64,000 bases of DNA from CAXXOK01 sp963674895. GTDB taxonomy: Bacteria > Bacillota > Clostridia > Christensenellales > Aristaeellaceae. Numbering within the stretch: position 1 is the first letter of the stretch; every line of letters starts with the position of its first letter. Where the stretch lies: positions 372,001 through 436,000 of the forward strand of contig CAXXCY010000002.1 of assembly GCA_963674895.2 (NCBI GenBank), in the 5' to 3' direction. The translations under genes were made by a program, and so were the position numbers. Under the pieces are notes generated by a model. It worked only from the letters and a program-made list of their open reading frames with translations, was not told where the DNA came from and did not search any database. Below, in pieces: positions 44,585-52,830 of this stretch.

Positions 44585-45087
44585 CAGCTGAAATCCTCCA
44601 AATTGATATGGTCATAACGGTCCGTGATTTCCTTCTTCAGGTGCAGCAGCAAAAATACCAGGCAGAATACGCCCGTCAGCAGCCCCGGCAGGAATTGCCA
44701 CTTGTACGATAGGGGTATCGCGCCGAATTTCAGCTTCGTCTTGCTGAACAGCACATAGCCGTAATAGGTCATCATCCCGAAAAACCCAAGCTTCAGCGCA
44801 TAGCGGATGAGACCGAAAATCCTCAGCAGCACCCGCGGATAAAACCGGTCGATGAAGGACAGCCGGATGTGCGATTTATCCTGTTCCGCTATGCTGGCGC
44901 TGAAGAGCCCGACCCAGGTCATTAAAAACAGCGCCAACTCCTCACTCCAGGCGGGCGTATAGTTGAAGCAATACCGCCCGAAAACCACGACGATGACCAA
45001 CAGAAGCATGATCAGCAGGCTGACCATGCAGACCCAGTAGGCTGTTTTCAGCATCCCATTCTCGAAGCGATCGAAAAACCGTTCCAT
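44584..45087 (-). CDS. dctQ: TRAP transporter small permease DctQ (second system)
   Basis: A 167-residue protein with four membrane segments and the DctQ stretch YCFNYTPAWSEELALFLMTW, including the W-x-E-E core. ATG at 45087 has AAAGGGG at fair spacing; the seven residues upstream from a TTG at 45108 are unlikely to be used. It follows dctP after a 106-base gap that contains a perfect inverted repeat. Confidence 0.9.
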   Translation of the reverse strand: MERFFDRFENGMLKTAYWVCMVSLLIMLLLVIVVVFGRYCFNYTPAWSEELALFLMTWVGLFSASIAEQDKSHIRLSFIDRFYPRVLLRIFGLIRYALKLGFFGMMTYYGYVLFSKTKLKFGAIPLSYKWQFLPGLLTGVFCLVFLLLHLKKEITDRYDHINLEDFS

Positions 45088-45118
45088 ATGATGGGGCCCC
45101 TTTCGCAAAATGATAGTA

Positions 45119-45166
45119 CTGTGATCAAAGCCATACCGGCGCGGACAGATATGACTTTGATCACAG
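45119..45166 (-). repeat. Intercistronic inverted repeat after dctP
   Basis: CTGTGATCAAAG and CTTTGATCACAG are perfect 12-base arms around 24 bases, just after the dctP stop. As RNA it forms a stem-loop; the TGTGA/TCACA halves would also suit a CRP-like protein, though location inside an operon favours the RNA role. Confidence 0.6.
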
Positions 45167-45193
45167 ACGGCGTTTGGCTGGCCGCTTCAGCGG

Positions 45194-46216
45194 TTACTTG
45201 TAGGACTGGATGTCTGCGATGAACGCGTCCAAGCCGGCGGCATACTTCGCGTAAAGGGGAGCGCAGGCGTCGATCCAGGCCTGCTTGTCCGTGGGCTCGG
45301 TGAAGGTGACGCCCTTGGCGACCAGGTCGGCTTCCACGGCGGCGATGCCTTCATCCTGCAGCCCCTGGAAGTAGTCGCAGGCTTCCTGCATCGCTGCGAT
45401 GACCATGGGCTTTTCCTCGTCGGTGAACTTGTCCCAGGTGACGGCGGACACCATGAATACGCTGGCGCCGATCGCGTGCCCGGTCAGCAGGCAGTACGGG
45501 GCGACCTCGTACCACGCGTTGTCGCGGTATCCGTGGAACGGGTTCTCGGCGCCGTCGATCACGCCGGTCTGCAGGGCGGTGTAGATCTCGTTGAACGCCA
45601 GCGGCGTGGCCGAAGCCCAGCAGTTGATCATGTCAACCTTGATCTCCGATGTTTCGGACCGGATTTTCTGGGATTTCATCTCGTCCAGATTGGTTATGAG
45701 CGTTTTGGTGTACATGTGCCGCGGCGTGGTCACGATGTAGCTGTACATCGAAAGGATTTCCCCGCCGGACGCGACGGCGATCTTGTCGGCAATCGCCTTG
45801 CCGCTGTCGCTGTACAGGTAGGCCAGGCCGCCTTCGACGCTTTGGATCAGGTAGGGGAGGCCCATCGCGCTGTACTCCGGAACATCAATGCCGCGCGTGC
45901 TCAAATTGGCGGGATTGATTCGCATGAAGTCCACGACGCCCAGGCGCAGCTGCTCGATCATTTCGCCTTCGTTTCCAAGCTGGCCGCCGCAGTAAATCTC
46001 GACTTTGATACGGCCGTTGGAGCGTTCGTTGACCAGGTCGGCAAATTTAAACAGCATTTTTCCAACGTCTCCCGCTTCCGCGTTGATCTCGGGGAAGCGC
46101 AGCACCAGCTCGGGTGTGGCATAGGTCTTCGCGCCTTCCGCCTGTGCCGGCGCGATGCCCGCGATCATTGTCAGGCAAAGCACCAGTGTAATCAGGATAC
46201 CCAATTTACGTTTCAT
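45194..46216 (-). CDS. dctP: TRAP transporter solute-binding protein DctP (second system)
   Basis: A 340-residue DctP-family binding protein. Signal peptide LGILITLVLCLTMIAGIAPA ends with AQA and has no lipobox. The mature part opens with the typical RFPEINAEAGDVGKMLFKFA and has LGVVDFMRINPANLSTRG and ALQTGVIDGAENPFHGYRDN, usual for sugar-acid binding relatives. ATG at 46216 follows CGGAGGAG. It is the first gene of the leftward operon and should set its substrate; ligand unknown, a sugar acid is likely. Confidence 0.92.
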   Translation of the reverse strand: MKRKLGILITLVLCLTMIAGIAPAQAEGAKTYATPELVLRFPEINAEAGDVGKMLFKFADLVNERSNGRIKVEIYCGGQLGNEGEMIEQLRLGVVDFMRINPANLSTRGIDVPEYSAMGLPYLIQSVEGGLAYLYSDSGKAIADKIAVASGGEILSMYSYIVTTPRHMYTKTLITNLDEMKSQKIRSETSEIKVDMINCWASATPLAFNEIYTALQTGVIDGAENPFHGYRDNAWYEVAPYCLLTGHAIGASVFMVSAVTWDKFTDEEKPMVIAAMQEACDYFQGLQDEGIAAVEADLVAKGVTFTEPTDKQAWIDACAPLYAKYAAGLDAFIADIQSYK

Positions 46217-46424
46217 TCCGTTCTCCTCCGTTCATTGACTTTTCTTGTTCGTACCGGTTCCTTATGACTGCGCAAGCAATATAAGCACAACCATTTGTTA
46301 GCTTCATTTTCTAATAGATGCATGCAGAAAACAAGTTATATTTCGGAGGGTAAAACCATGTGAAAAGTTTATCTTGATTTTTTACTTTGTATCGTTTATA
46401 ATTATAAGTTACCATTTGCTACAT

Positions 46425-47573
46425 TTAGGCTTCGCCGTCTTCGGAAAAACGCTGAAACACCTTGCTGTCCTGAATGTACTGGCAAAACAGCGCCAGGAAT
46501 TCCGACTTGGTTTCGACGTTGGCGGCGGCGTAGATTTTCTTGAGCCTGTAGCGCACGGTGCCGCTGGAAATATACAGCTGCTCGGCGAGCGTTTCGTGGC
46601 TGATATCATGCAAAAGTCCGTGCACAATCTCCATGTCAAGTTTGTCGCATTGCGACAGGCAGTTTTCCAGCGCGCGGATGGAGCGCACGGCGGCGCCAGT
46701 TTCATCCTGTTCCTTGGACGTATCGTTTCGCTTGGCGCTGATGATGTTGGGGATCTCCGGCAGCGGCGAGAAATCCGTGCTTCCCCGCACGATGATGCGG
46801 TAGCGTACGGTGGAGACGATGGACGTGATGCTGGGATTTTCGTTGAGCTGGTCCCAGATATCGTACACCTGCTCCCCCGTTTCATAATAGAACCGCGTCG
46901 CGCTGGTAAGGCTCGGCGTGGCGTACTGGCACAGCATGATATTGCCCAATCCCGCGACGTACAGGTCCCCGGGGATTTGCACGCCCTGCTGCTTGGCGGC
47001 GTTCATCACATACATCGCGATATAGTCGTTGGAGCAGATGACGCCGTCATACTGCAGCACATGCTCCAGAAACTGATGGGTCGACGGCAAATTGGACGGT
47101 TCCTTATAGTAGATGTTGCTCTGCCCCACGGGCAGCTGCAGCATCTCCGCCGCGGATAAAAACGCATCCCGCTTGCTGGTGTCGTTGCTCGCGTTGGCGT
47201 TGATGCCGACCAGCGCGATGCGGCGGCGGCCGCAGTGCTGGAAATAGAAAAGCAGCGCTTCGATCGACGAGTGGCTGGAGTAACGCGTCCCGCTGACGTC
47301 CTCCCCGAACTTGTTGGGCTCCGTACCGATTAATATGGGGTAGATTTCTTTCTGGCGGAGCTGCTTCAATATATCGCGCGTCCAGTCGTCGTTCGTGCTG
47401 ACGATTACGATCGCACGCACGTCGTCGCCGGCGATCTGATCCACGGACTGGATATGGACCAGCGACCGCTTGTGGAGGGTTGCCCGGCGTTTCAGGCCTT
47501 CGATGCTCCTGGAATACCAAACCGGAACCATAAAGCTCGGTTCGACCAGTATATAGATTTCTTTTGGGCTCAT
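46425..47573 (-). CDS. Regulator with sugar-binding-protein fold and C-terminal helix-turn-helix
   Basis: A 382-residue protein. Residues about 5-265 resemble the periplasmic-binding-like domain of LacI regulators (GVICSNDYIAMYVMNAAKQQ, VQIPGDLYVAGLGNIMLCQY), but the usual N-terminal LacI helix-turn-helix is missing: the protein starts directly with MSPKEIYILVEPSFMVPVWY. A LuxR-like helix-turn-helix is found near the C-terminus (HETLAEQLYISSGTVRYRLK). So the DNA-binding and sensor parts are swapped compared with LacI. It lies between the two divergent operons and has its own extended -10 promoter, making it the obvious candidate to control both. Confidence 0.85.
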   Translation of the reverse strand: MSPKEIYILVEPSFMVPVWYSRSIEGLKRRATLHKRSLVHIQSVDQIAGDDVRAIVIVSTNDDWTRDILKQLRQKEIYPILIGTEPNKFGEDVSGTRYSSHSSIEALLFYFQHCGRRRIALVGINANASNDTSKRDAFLSAAEMLQLPVGQSNIYYKEPSNLPSTHQFLEHVLQYDGVICSNDYIAMYVMNAAKQQGVQIPGDLYVAGLGNIMLCQYATPSLTSATRFYYETGEQVYDIWDQLNENPSITSIVSTVRYRIIVRGSTDFSPLPEIPNIISAKRNDTSKEQDETGAAVRSIRALENCLSQCDKLDMEIVHGLLHDISHETLAEQLYISSGTVRYRLKKIYAAANVETKSEFLALFCQYIQDSKVFQRFSEDGEA

Positions 47574-47600
47574 AGCGTCCTCCTTATCGGCCTGTTCCTT

Positions 47601-47630
47601 ATTATATCATCCCCCAAAAGTATGGGACAA
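47601..47630 (-). promoter_or_regulatory. Promoter of the PBP-HTH regulator gene
   Basis: On the minus strand TTGTCC (47625-47630), 18 bases, then a consensus TATAAT (47601-47606) with TGA before it. Confidence 0.7.
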
Positions 47631-47667
47631 GCAAATAATGCCGCCGAAACGGCCCCCCTTTTTTGCC

Positions 47668-47696
47668 TTGTGATGGTCCATGATGCATTTTATACT
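47668..47696 (+). promoter_or_regulatory. Promoter of the glycyl-radical operon
   Basis: TTGTGA at 47668-47673, 17 bases, then TATACT at 47691-47696, about 50 bases before the activase start. Confidence 0.7.
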
Positions 47697-47748
47697 AGGA
47701 TCGAACAACGGAAAGCGGCGCCCTGTACGCGCATGAGGGATGGATGCA

Positions 47749-48654
47749 ATGGAATCGGCGGTTTTAACGGGCATACAGCGGTTTTCACTGAACGACGGGC
47801 CGGGCATCCGCACGACGGTCTTCTTTCAGGGCTGCAATATGCGCTGCGCCTGGTGCCACAACCCGGAGACGTATCAGCCGGCGCCGCAGCCGATGCTCTA
47901 CCTGATGAAATGTATCGGCTGCGGGCAATGCTTCAAAGCCTGCCCCACGGGCGCGCAGCAAATCGCTGACGGTATACACAGCATCGACCGGAACGCGTGC
48001 ACGAACTGCGGCGCCTGCGCGGACGTCTGCTTCTCCGGCGCGATCGAGATGTCCGGCAAAACATACAGCGTGGAGCAGGTGATGCGCGAAATCCTGCAGG
48101 ACCGCCTGTACTACGAAGAATCCGGCGGCGGGGTCACGTTTTCCGGCGGGGAGTGCACGCTGCAGGACGAATTCCTGCTGGAGCTGGCGCGGGCCTGCCG
48201 GGCCCAGGGAATCCGTACCGCGCTGGAAACCAACCTGTACCTGCCGTTTGAGCGTCTCAGCCCCGTTCTTTCCGAAATGGATCTGATCATGTTCGACATC
48301 AAATTATTTGACGATGCAAAGCACAGGGAATATACGAATGTCGGCAATACGCTAGTGCTGGAGAACGCGCAAAAGGCGGATGCGCTCGGCGTTCCGATGA
48401 TCGCGCGCACGCCGCTCATCCCCGGCGTCACCAATACGGCGGCCAACATCCAGGCGATCCTTGATTTTCTGGCGCCGTTTCGCAACGTACAGCTTTACGA
48501 GCTGCTCAACTACAACCCGCTGGGCGGTTCCAAGCGCGAAGCGCTGGGGATGGACAATCCCTTTGCCGGGGCCAGGCCGCTTTGCCCCGAAGCCCTGGCG
48601 CAGCTGGAGCAGTCGCTGCATATCCCCGAAGGCCTTGCGTTCCGGATCCGCTGA
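47749..48654 (+). CDS. Glycyl-radical enzyme activating protein (radical SAM)
   Basis: A 301-residue PflA-type activase that uses S-adenosylmethionine to make the glycyl radical on its partner. Cys29, Cys33 and Cys36 in GCNMRCAWCHNPE are the radical-SAM cluster; two ferredoxin-like motifs, CIGCGQCFKACP and CTNCGACADVCF, bind two further 4Fe-4S clusters, as in activases of dehydratase-type glycyl radical enzymes. GGVTFSGGECTLQ is the SAM-contact motif. ATG at 47749 was preferred to the one at 47740, which abuts the ribosome site. It lies 14 bases before its partner enzyme. Confidence 0.95.
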   Translation: MESAVLTGIQRFSLNDGPGIRTTVFFQGCNMRCAWCHNPETYQPAPQPMLYLMKCIGCGQCFKACPTGAQQIADGIHSIDRNACTNCGACADVCFSGAIEMSGKTYSVEQVMREILQDRLYYEESGGGVTFSGGECTLQDEFLLELARACRAQGIRTALETNLYLPFERLSPVLSEMDLIMFDIKLFDDAKHREYTNVGNTLVLENAQKADALGVPMIARTPLIPGVTNTAANIQAILDFLAPFRNVQLYELLNYNPLGGSKREALGMDNPFAGARPLCPEALAQLEQSLHIPEGLAFRIR

Positions 48655-48668
48655 AAGGAGGCAACACC

Positions 48669-50906
48669 GTGAGCAACATCACGTTTATCAATGAGTTCGC
48701 GCCCGACCGTACGTTTTCCTATGACGAGCGCATCGCGCTCCTGCGCAGGCGCAAGGTGGAGCAAACCGAGGAAAAGGCCAGAAACGGCGGTGCGGACGAG
48801 GACGATTACGGCCTGATCGTGCAGGACGCGTTTCATTATCAGCTCAAGCCCAGCCATCCGAACGGTTCGATCTACGGATATGAGGCCTGGACGGAGAACT
48901 TCACGAGCGTATTGCGCGAGCATCCCGTCTACTGCGATCCGCTCAACGCCTTCTCGGCCAAGAGCTTTCTGTTTCTGGAGCGACTGCGCCCCAAGGACAA
49001 GAAGTGGAACCCCGCGTACCCGTTTGACGAGCTGCAGGTTTTGTTCGACCGCTACAATATCATTTCAGGCATCGACAACTGCCATCATTTCACGCCGGAT
49101 ATCGTCATCGGCCTGGATTTGGGCTGGGGCGGCATTCTGGCGAAACTCAAAGAGCAAAAGGCGCTGCACGACGAAACGCACGCCGCGTTTTACGACGCCG
49201 AGATCGCCGTCGTGGAGGCGGTGATCGCGTTCATCAGCCGCGCCGGCGACGAGGTGGAGGCGCTCGCCGAGCGGGAGCAAAACGCGCAGCTTTCCCAAAA
49301 CCTCCGTGAGATGGCCGCCATCAATAAAAAAATCGCCGCGGGCAAGCCGGAAACGTTCCGGGAAGCGGTGCAGTGGGCGTGCTGGTTTTCCATGCTCAGC
49401 CGCACCTACAACCGCGGCAGCGCGGGCGGGCAGCTGGAGGATATGTTCAACCGCTTTTACGAGGCGGATACCAAGGCCGGCAGGCTGACCGACGGGGAAG
49501 CGGTGTTTTATCTGGCGTGCATGTTCCTGCAGGACAGCCGATACTTCCAGCTGTCGGGGCCGGACCCAGTGGACGGGCACGACATCACCTGCCGCCTGTC
49601 CTATCTCGCGCTGGAGGCCGCCGACAAGATCAACCTCGCAGTCAACCTGACCGTGCGCGTGCACGACAAGCTGGACCCTGTGTTTTTCCGCAAGTCCGTG
49701 GAATACCTGTTTAAGAACAAGCAGGGCTGGCCCCGGTATTCCTCCGACAACGCGCTGGTGAAGGGCTTCATGCGCTGCGGCTATCCGGCGTCCATGGCGC
49801 GCCGCCGCGTCGCGGCCGGATGCCACTGGATGTGCATCCCCGGCATGGAATACACGATGAACGACACCGTCAAGATCAACCTGGCGAAGGTATTCGAGGT
49901 CGCCTTTGACGAGATGACGGCGGACCCGGACCAGCCCAAGGACGCGGAGCAGCTGTTCAAATTCTACCAAAAGCACCTGAAGCTCGCTGTGGACGCAACG
50001 GGCGCGGGAATCATGCACCATCTGAAGTACCAGACGAAAACCCAGCCGGAGCTGATCTTAAACCTTTTCCAGCACGGCCTGATCGAGAAGGGGCTCAACA
50101 TCACGGACGGCGGCGCAAACTATTACAATATGTGCGTCGACGGCAGCGGCCTCGCCGTCGCTGCGGACAGCTTCGCTGCCTGCGAGCAGCGCATCGATAT
50201 CGAGAAGCGGCTGACGTACGGGGCGCTGAAAACGCACCTGGACGCCGATTTTGCGGGAGGGCAGGGCGAGTATATCCGCCGGATGATGGATACGTCGCCC
50301 CGCTACGGCGGCGGCGACACGCTGGGCGACCGCTGGGCCGTCAGGATTTCCAAGCTCTACACGGCGCTCGTGCGCGATCTGGTGAAGCAGTACAGGGAAC
50401 AAAACATCAACTTCATCCCGGGCTTTTTCAGCTGGTCGAACACGATTTTGTTCGGCAAGGCGGTGGGCGCAACCCCCAACGGCCGGAAAGCGGGCGAACC
50501 CATCAACCACGGGGCGAATCCCAACGGCGGCTTCCGCAAAGACGGCGCGGTGACGGCGATGTGCAACTCCATCGCGGCCATCCAGCCGAACTTCGGCAAC
50601 ACCGCGCCCGTACAGCTGGAGCTGGACCCCGGCATCGCCAACGATCCGGAGGGCGTGGACAAGATGGCCGCCATGATCCGCTCCATACTCGACAGCGGGA
50701 ATACGCTGTTGAACATCAACATCATCGACGTCCAAAAAATCCTGGAAGCGCATAAGGACCCCTATAAATATCCCGATCTGGTCGTCCGTGTAACGGGCTT
50801 TACCGCGTTTTTCGCCATGCTTTCCGAGCCGTTCCGTGAATTGGTTGTGGAGCGCGTGCGCGCCGTAAACCCCGGTGCGAGGGCGGAGGATTTTGTTTGC
50901 CAATAA
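48669..50906 (+). CDS. Divergent glycyl radical enzyme (pyruvate formate-lyase family)
   Basis: A 745-residue enzyme. Gly709 in VVRVTGFTAFFA is the radical site, 37 residues from the end as usual. Cys385 in VAAGCHWMCIPGMEYT lines up with the thiyl-radical cysteine. In known dehydratases and lyases of the GCVEP type a Glu follows two residues after that Cys; here it is Trp, so the acid/base chemistry must differ. GTG at 48669 follows AAAGGAGG; the open frame from 48582 overlaps the activase. It is much like typical family length (750-850) but slightly short at the N-terminus. Substrate unknown; neighbours point to a sugar-derived compound. Confidence 0.92.
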   Translation: MSNITFINEFAPDRTFSYDERIALLRRRKVEQTEEKARNGGADEDDYGLIVQDAFHYQLKPSHPNGSIYGYEAWTENFTSVLREHPVYCDPLNAFSAKSFLFLERLRPKDKKWNPAYPFDELQVLFDRYNIISGIDNCHHFTPDIVIGLDLGWGGILAKLKEQKALHDETHAAFYDAEIAVVEAVIAFISRAGDEVEALAEREQNAQLSQNLREMAAINKKIAAGKPETFREAVQWACWFSMLSRTYNRGSAGGQLEDMFNRFYEADTKAGRLTDGEAVFYLACMFLQDSRYFQLSGPDPVDGHDITCRLSYLALEAADKINLAVNLTVRVHDKLDPVFFRKSVEYLFKNKQGWPRYSSDNALVKGFMRCGYPASMARRRVAAGCHWMCIPGMEYTMNDTVKINLAKVFEVAFDEMTADPDQPKDAEQLFKFYQKHLKLAVDATGAGIMHHLKYQTKTQPELILNLFQHGLIEKGLNITDGGANYYNMCVDGSGLAVAADSFAACEQRIDIEKRLTYGALKTHLDADFAGGQGEYIRRMMDTSPRYGGGDTLGDRWAVRISKLYTALVRDLVKQYREQNINFIPGFFSWSNTILFGKAVGATPNGRKAGEPINHGANPNGGFRKDGAVTAMCNSIAAIQPNFGNTAPVQLELDPGIANDPEGVDKMAAMIRSILDSGNTLLNINIIDVQKILEAHKDPYKYPDLVVRVTGFTAFFAMLSEPFRELVVERVRAVNPGARAEDFVCQ

Positions 50907-50937
50907 ACAGCACACGCAAATAAGGGAGGAAATGACC

Positions 50938-51714
50938 ATGTCCAGAGAAGTGCCCCGTATCGTCGTAGATGAAAAAAACCCGAAAACCCAGTCCCTGCCG
51001 ATGCTCACCGAGTGCATTCCGGGAGCCGTGCCGTTTCACCACACCATCACCGCGGGCGACGCAATCACGCTGAAACCCGGTGATTGCTACCGCATTTTCG
51101 TGCTGATCGACGGTGAAATCGAATTTGTGACCGGCGGGAAGGAGTACGCCTTCAGCGAGCGCGCCGCGTTTGTCCCCGACCCGGCGCTGGACGTGGTTTT
51201 GAAAAGCGGGAGCGGGGCCCAGGTGCTGGAGATTTGCTGGGCGGTTAAAGACGGGGACGACGCGCTGCTCAGGGAATACGGGACGCAATTCCCGTACCGG
51301 CAGATCTACGCGACGTCCAAGCAATACCGCGATAAAAACAAGAGCGACAAAACCATCAGCCGCGTGATGGTGGAGCAGCGCAACATTCCGCGCTTTTGCA
51401 TGGGTTCGGTGGAGACGTACGGCTACGACGTCATCCAGTCACACGACCACCCGATGCTCGACCAGTTCTTTTTCAGCTTCCCCGAGAATGATATGGACGT
51501 TCTGATCGATTACGAACCCATCCCCATGCCCGGCAACATGCTGATGTACATCCCGCTGGGTTCCATGCACGGGGTGGAGGTTGCCGAGGGCAAGCGCCTG
51601 CACTATATGTGGATTGATTTCTACCAGGGCGAGGATGGCCTGAAAAGGCTGGACAACTCGCATATCGCGACCGGCAAAATGGCGGGCTTTGACGCAAACG
51701 GGAACCGCATCTGA
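50938..51714 (+). CDS. Bicupin protein of unknown function
   Basis: A 258-residue protein with two cupin halves. The C-terminal one has the likely metal site: SHDHPMLDQFFFSFPE gives HxH and IPLGSMHGVEVAEG the second-motif histidine; the N-terminal half (GDCYRIFVLIDGEIEFVTGG) lacks the histidines. Two-cupin sugar isomerases such as KduI have a similar size, so an isomerase of keto-uronates is a possible but unproven reading. ATG at 50938 follows AGGGAGG; the frame from 50875 is not needed. It lies 31 bases after the glycyl radical enzyme. Confidence 0.8.
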   Translation: MSREVPRIVVDEKNPKTQSLPMLTECIPGAVPFHHTITAGDAITLKPGDCYRIFVLIDGEIEFVTGGKEYAFSERAAFVPDPALDVVLKSGSGAQVLEICWAVKDGDDALLREYGTQFPYRQIYATSKQYRDKNKSDKTISRVMVEQRNIPRFCMGSVETYGYDVIQSHDHPMLDQFFFSFPENDMDVLIDYEPIPMPGNMLMYIPLGSMHGVEVAEGKRLHYMWIDFYQGEDGLKRLDNSHIATGKMAGFDANGNRI

Positions 51715-51725
51715 GCGCGGTGCCC

Positions 51726-52823
51726 ATGGAAACGATCGACTTCGGAACTCCACAGAAGCTTGACTCCGCGCGGGCCTGGCGCACGTATACCGGCGGCAGC
51801 CGGATCGACGCCCTGCACGGGCTTCCCAATCCCGCCGACGGGCATTTTCCGGAAGAGTGGATACTGTCCGTCGTCGCGGCGCGCAACGCGGGCCGCGAGG
51901 CGTTCCCGGACGAGGGCTTAAGCTTGCTTTCGCCGTCCGGACTTCCGCTCAGGGAGTATATCGCGCGCGATCCTGCGCGCGCGCTCGGCCAGGCGCATGT
52001 GAAAGCGGTCGGCGGGACGACCGGCGTATTATTGAAACTCATCGACGCGGGCGAACGGCTGACCGTTCAGGTGCACCCCGACAAGGCGGCGGCGCGGGAA
52101 CTGTTTCATTCGGACTTCGGCAAAACGGAGTGCTGGCACATCCTCGGCGGGCGGAGCATACACGGCGAAACCCCTTGCGTCTACCTCGGCTTCAAGCCGG
52201 GGATTACGCGCGAGCTCTGGGAAGACGTCTTTGCCCGGCAGGATATCCCCGCGATGCTTGCCTGCCTGCACCGGTTCGACGCCGTTCCCGGCCAGACCAT
52301 CTTGATTCAGGGCGGCGTGCCGCACGCGATCGGTGGCGGCTGCCTGCTCATCGAAATCCAGGAACCGACGGATTATACCATCCGTACCGAACGCGTGACC
52401 CCAAGCGGCCTCAAGGTGGCGGACGCGATGTGCCACCAGGGGCTCGGCTTTGAAAGGATGTTCGACTGCTTCCATTACGAGCCGGTAACGGCCCGGGAGG
52501 CGGCGGACCGCTGGTTTTTACCGGAGAGAGCCATACCGTGCTGCGACGGCGCGGACAGCGTACTTCTGGCCGGATATGAGGATACGCCCTGTTTTGAGCT
52601 GCTGCGTCATCATATCCGGCGTTTCGGACGTTTTGCTCCGGGCGGCGCGTTCTTCGGGCTGTACGCCTGCGAGGGCGGCGGCACGCTTCGCTGCGGGGAG
52701 CGCTCGTTTGCGCTCGCGCCCGGCACGCAGGTTTTTGTGCCCGCCGCAAGCGAACCCTTCGGGATTACCGCGGATTCCCCGCTGACGCTGTTTGAATGCC
52801 ACGGACCGGATTCCAGGCTGTGA
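51726..52823 (+). CDS. Class I mannose-6-phosphate isomerase-like protein
   Basis: A 365-residue type I phosphomannose-isomerase homolog. Zinc ligands appear in LTVQVHPDKAAARELF (His), GKTECWHILGG (Glu) and GVPHAIGGGCLLIEIQEPTD (His, Glu). Members interconvert mannose-6-phosphate and fructose-6-phosphate, but in catabolic operons they may act on other aldose/ketose pairs. Start at ATG 51726 (a GTG at 51720 is possible); no clear ribosome site, so it is probably coupled to the bicupin gene, which ends 11 bases before. Confidence 0.88.
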   Translation: METIDFGTPQKLDSARAWRTYTGGSRIDALHGLPNPADGHFPEEWILSVVAARNAGREAFPDEGLSLLSPSGLPLREYIARDPARALGQAHVKAVGGTTGVLLKLIDAGERLTVQVHPDKAAARELFHSDFGKTECWHILGGRSIHGETPCVYLGFKPGITRELWEDVFARQDIPAMLACLHRFDAVPGQTILIQGGVPHAIGGGCLLIEIQEPTDYTIRTERVTPSGLKVADAMCHQGLGFERMFDCFHYEPVTAREAADRWFLPERAIPCCDGADSVLLAGYEDTPCFELLRHHIRRFGRFAPGGAFFGLYACEGGGTLRCGERSFALAPGTQVFVPAASEPFGITADSPLTLFECHGPDSRL

Positions 52824-52830
52824 AGAAACC

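Noticed and set aside
46290..46418. Repeated ACCATTTG at 46290-46297 and 46411-46418 before dctP as regulator half-sites
   Set aside because: Two eight-base matches in an AT-rich region can be chance; no palindrome and no promoter boxes at fixed distance.
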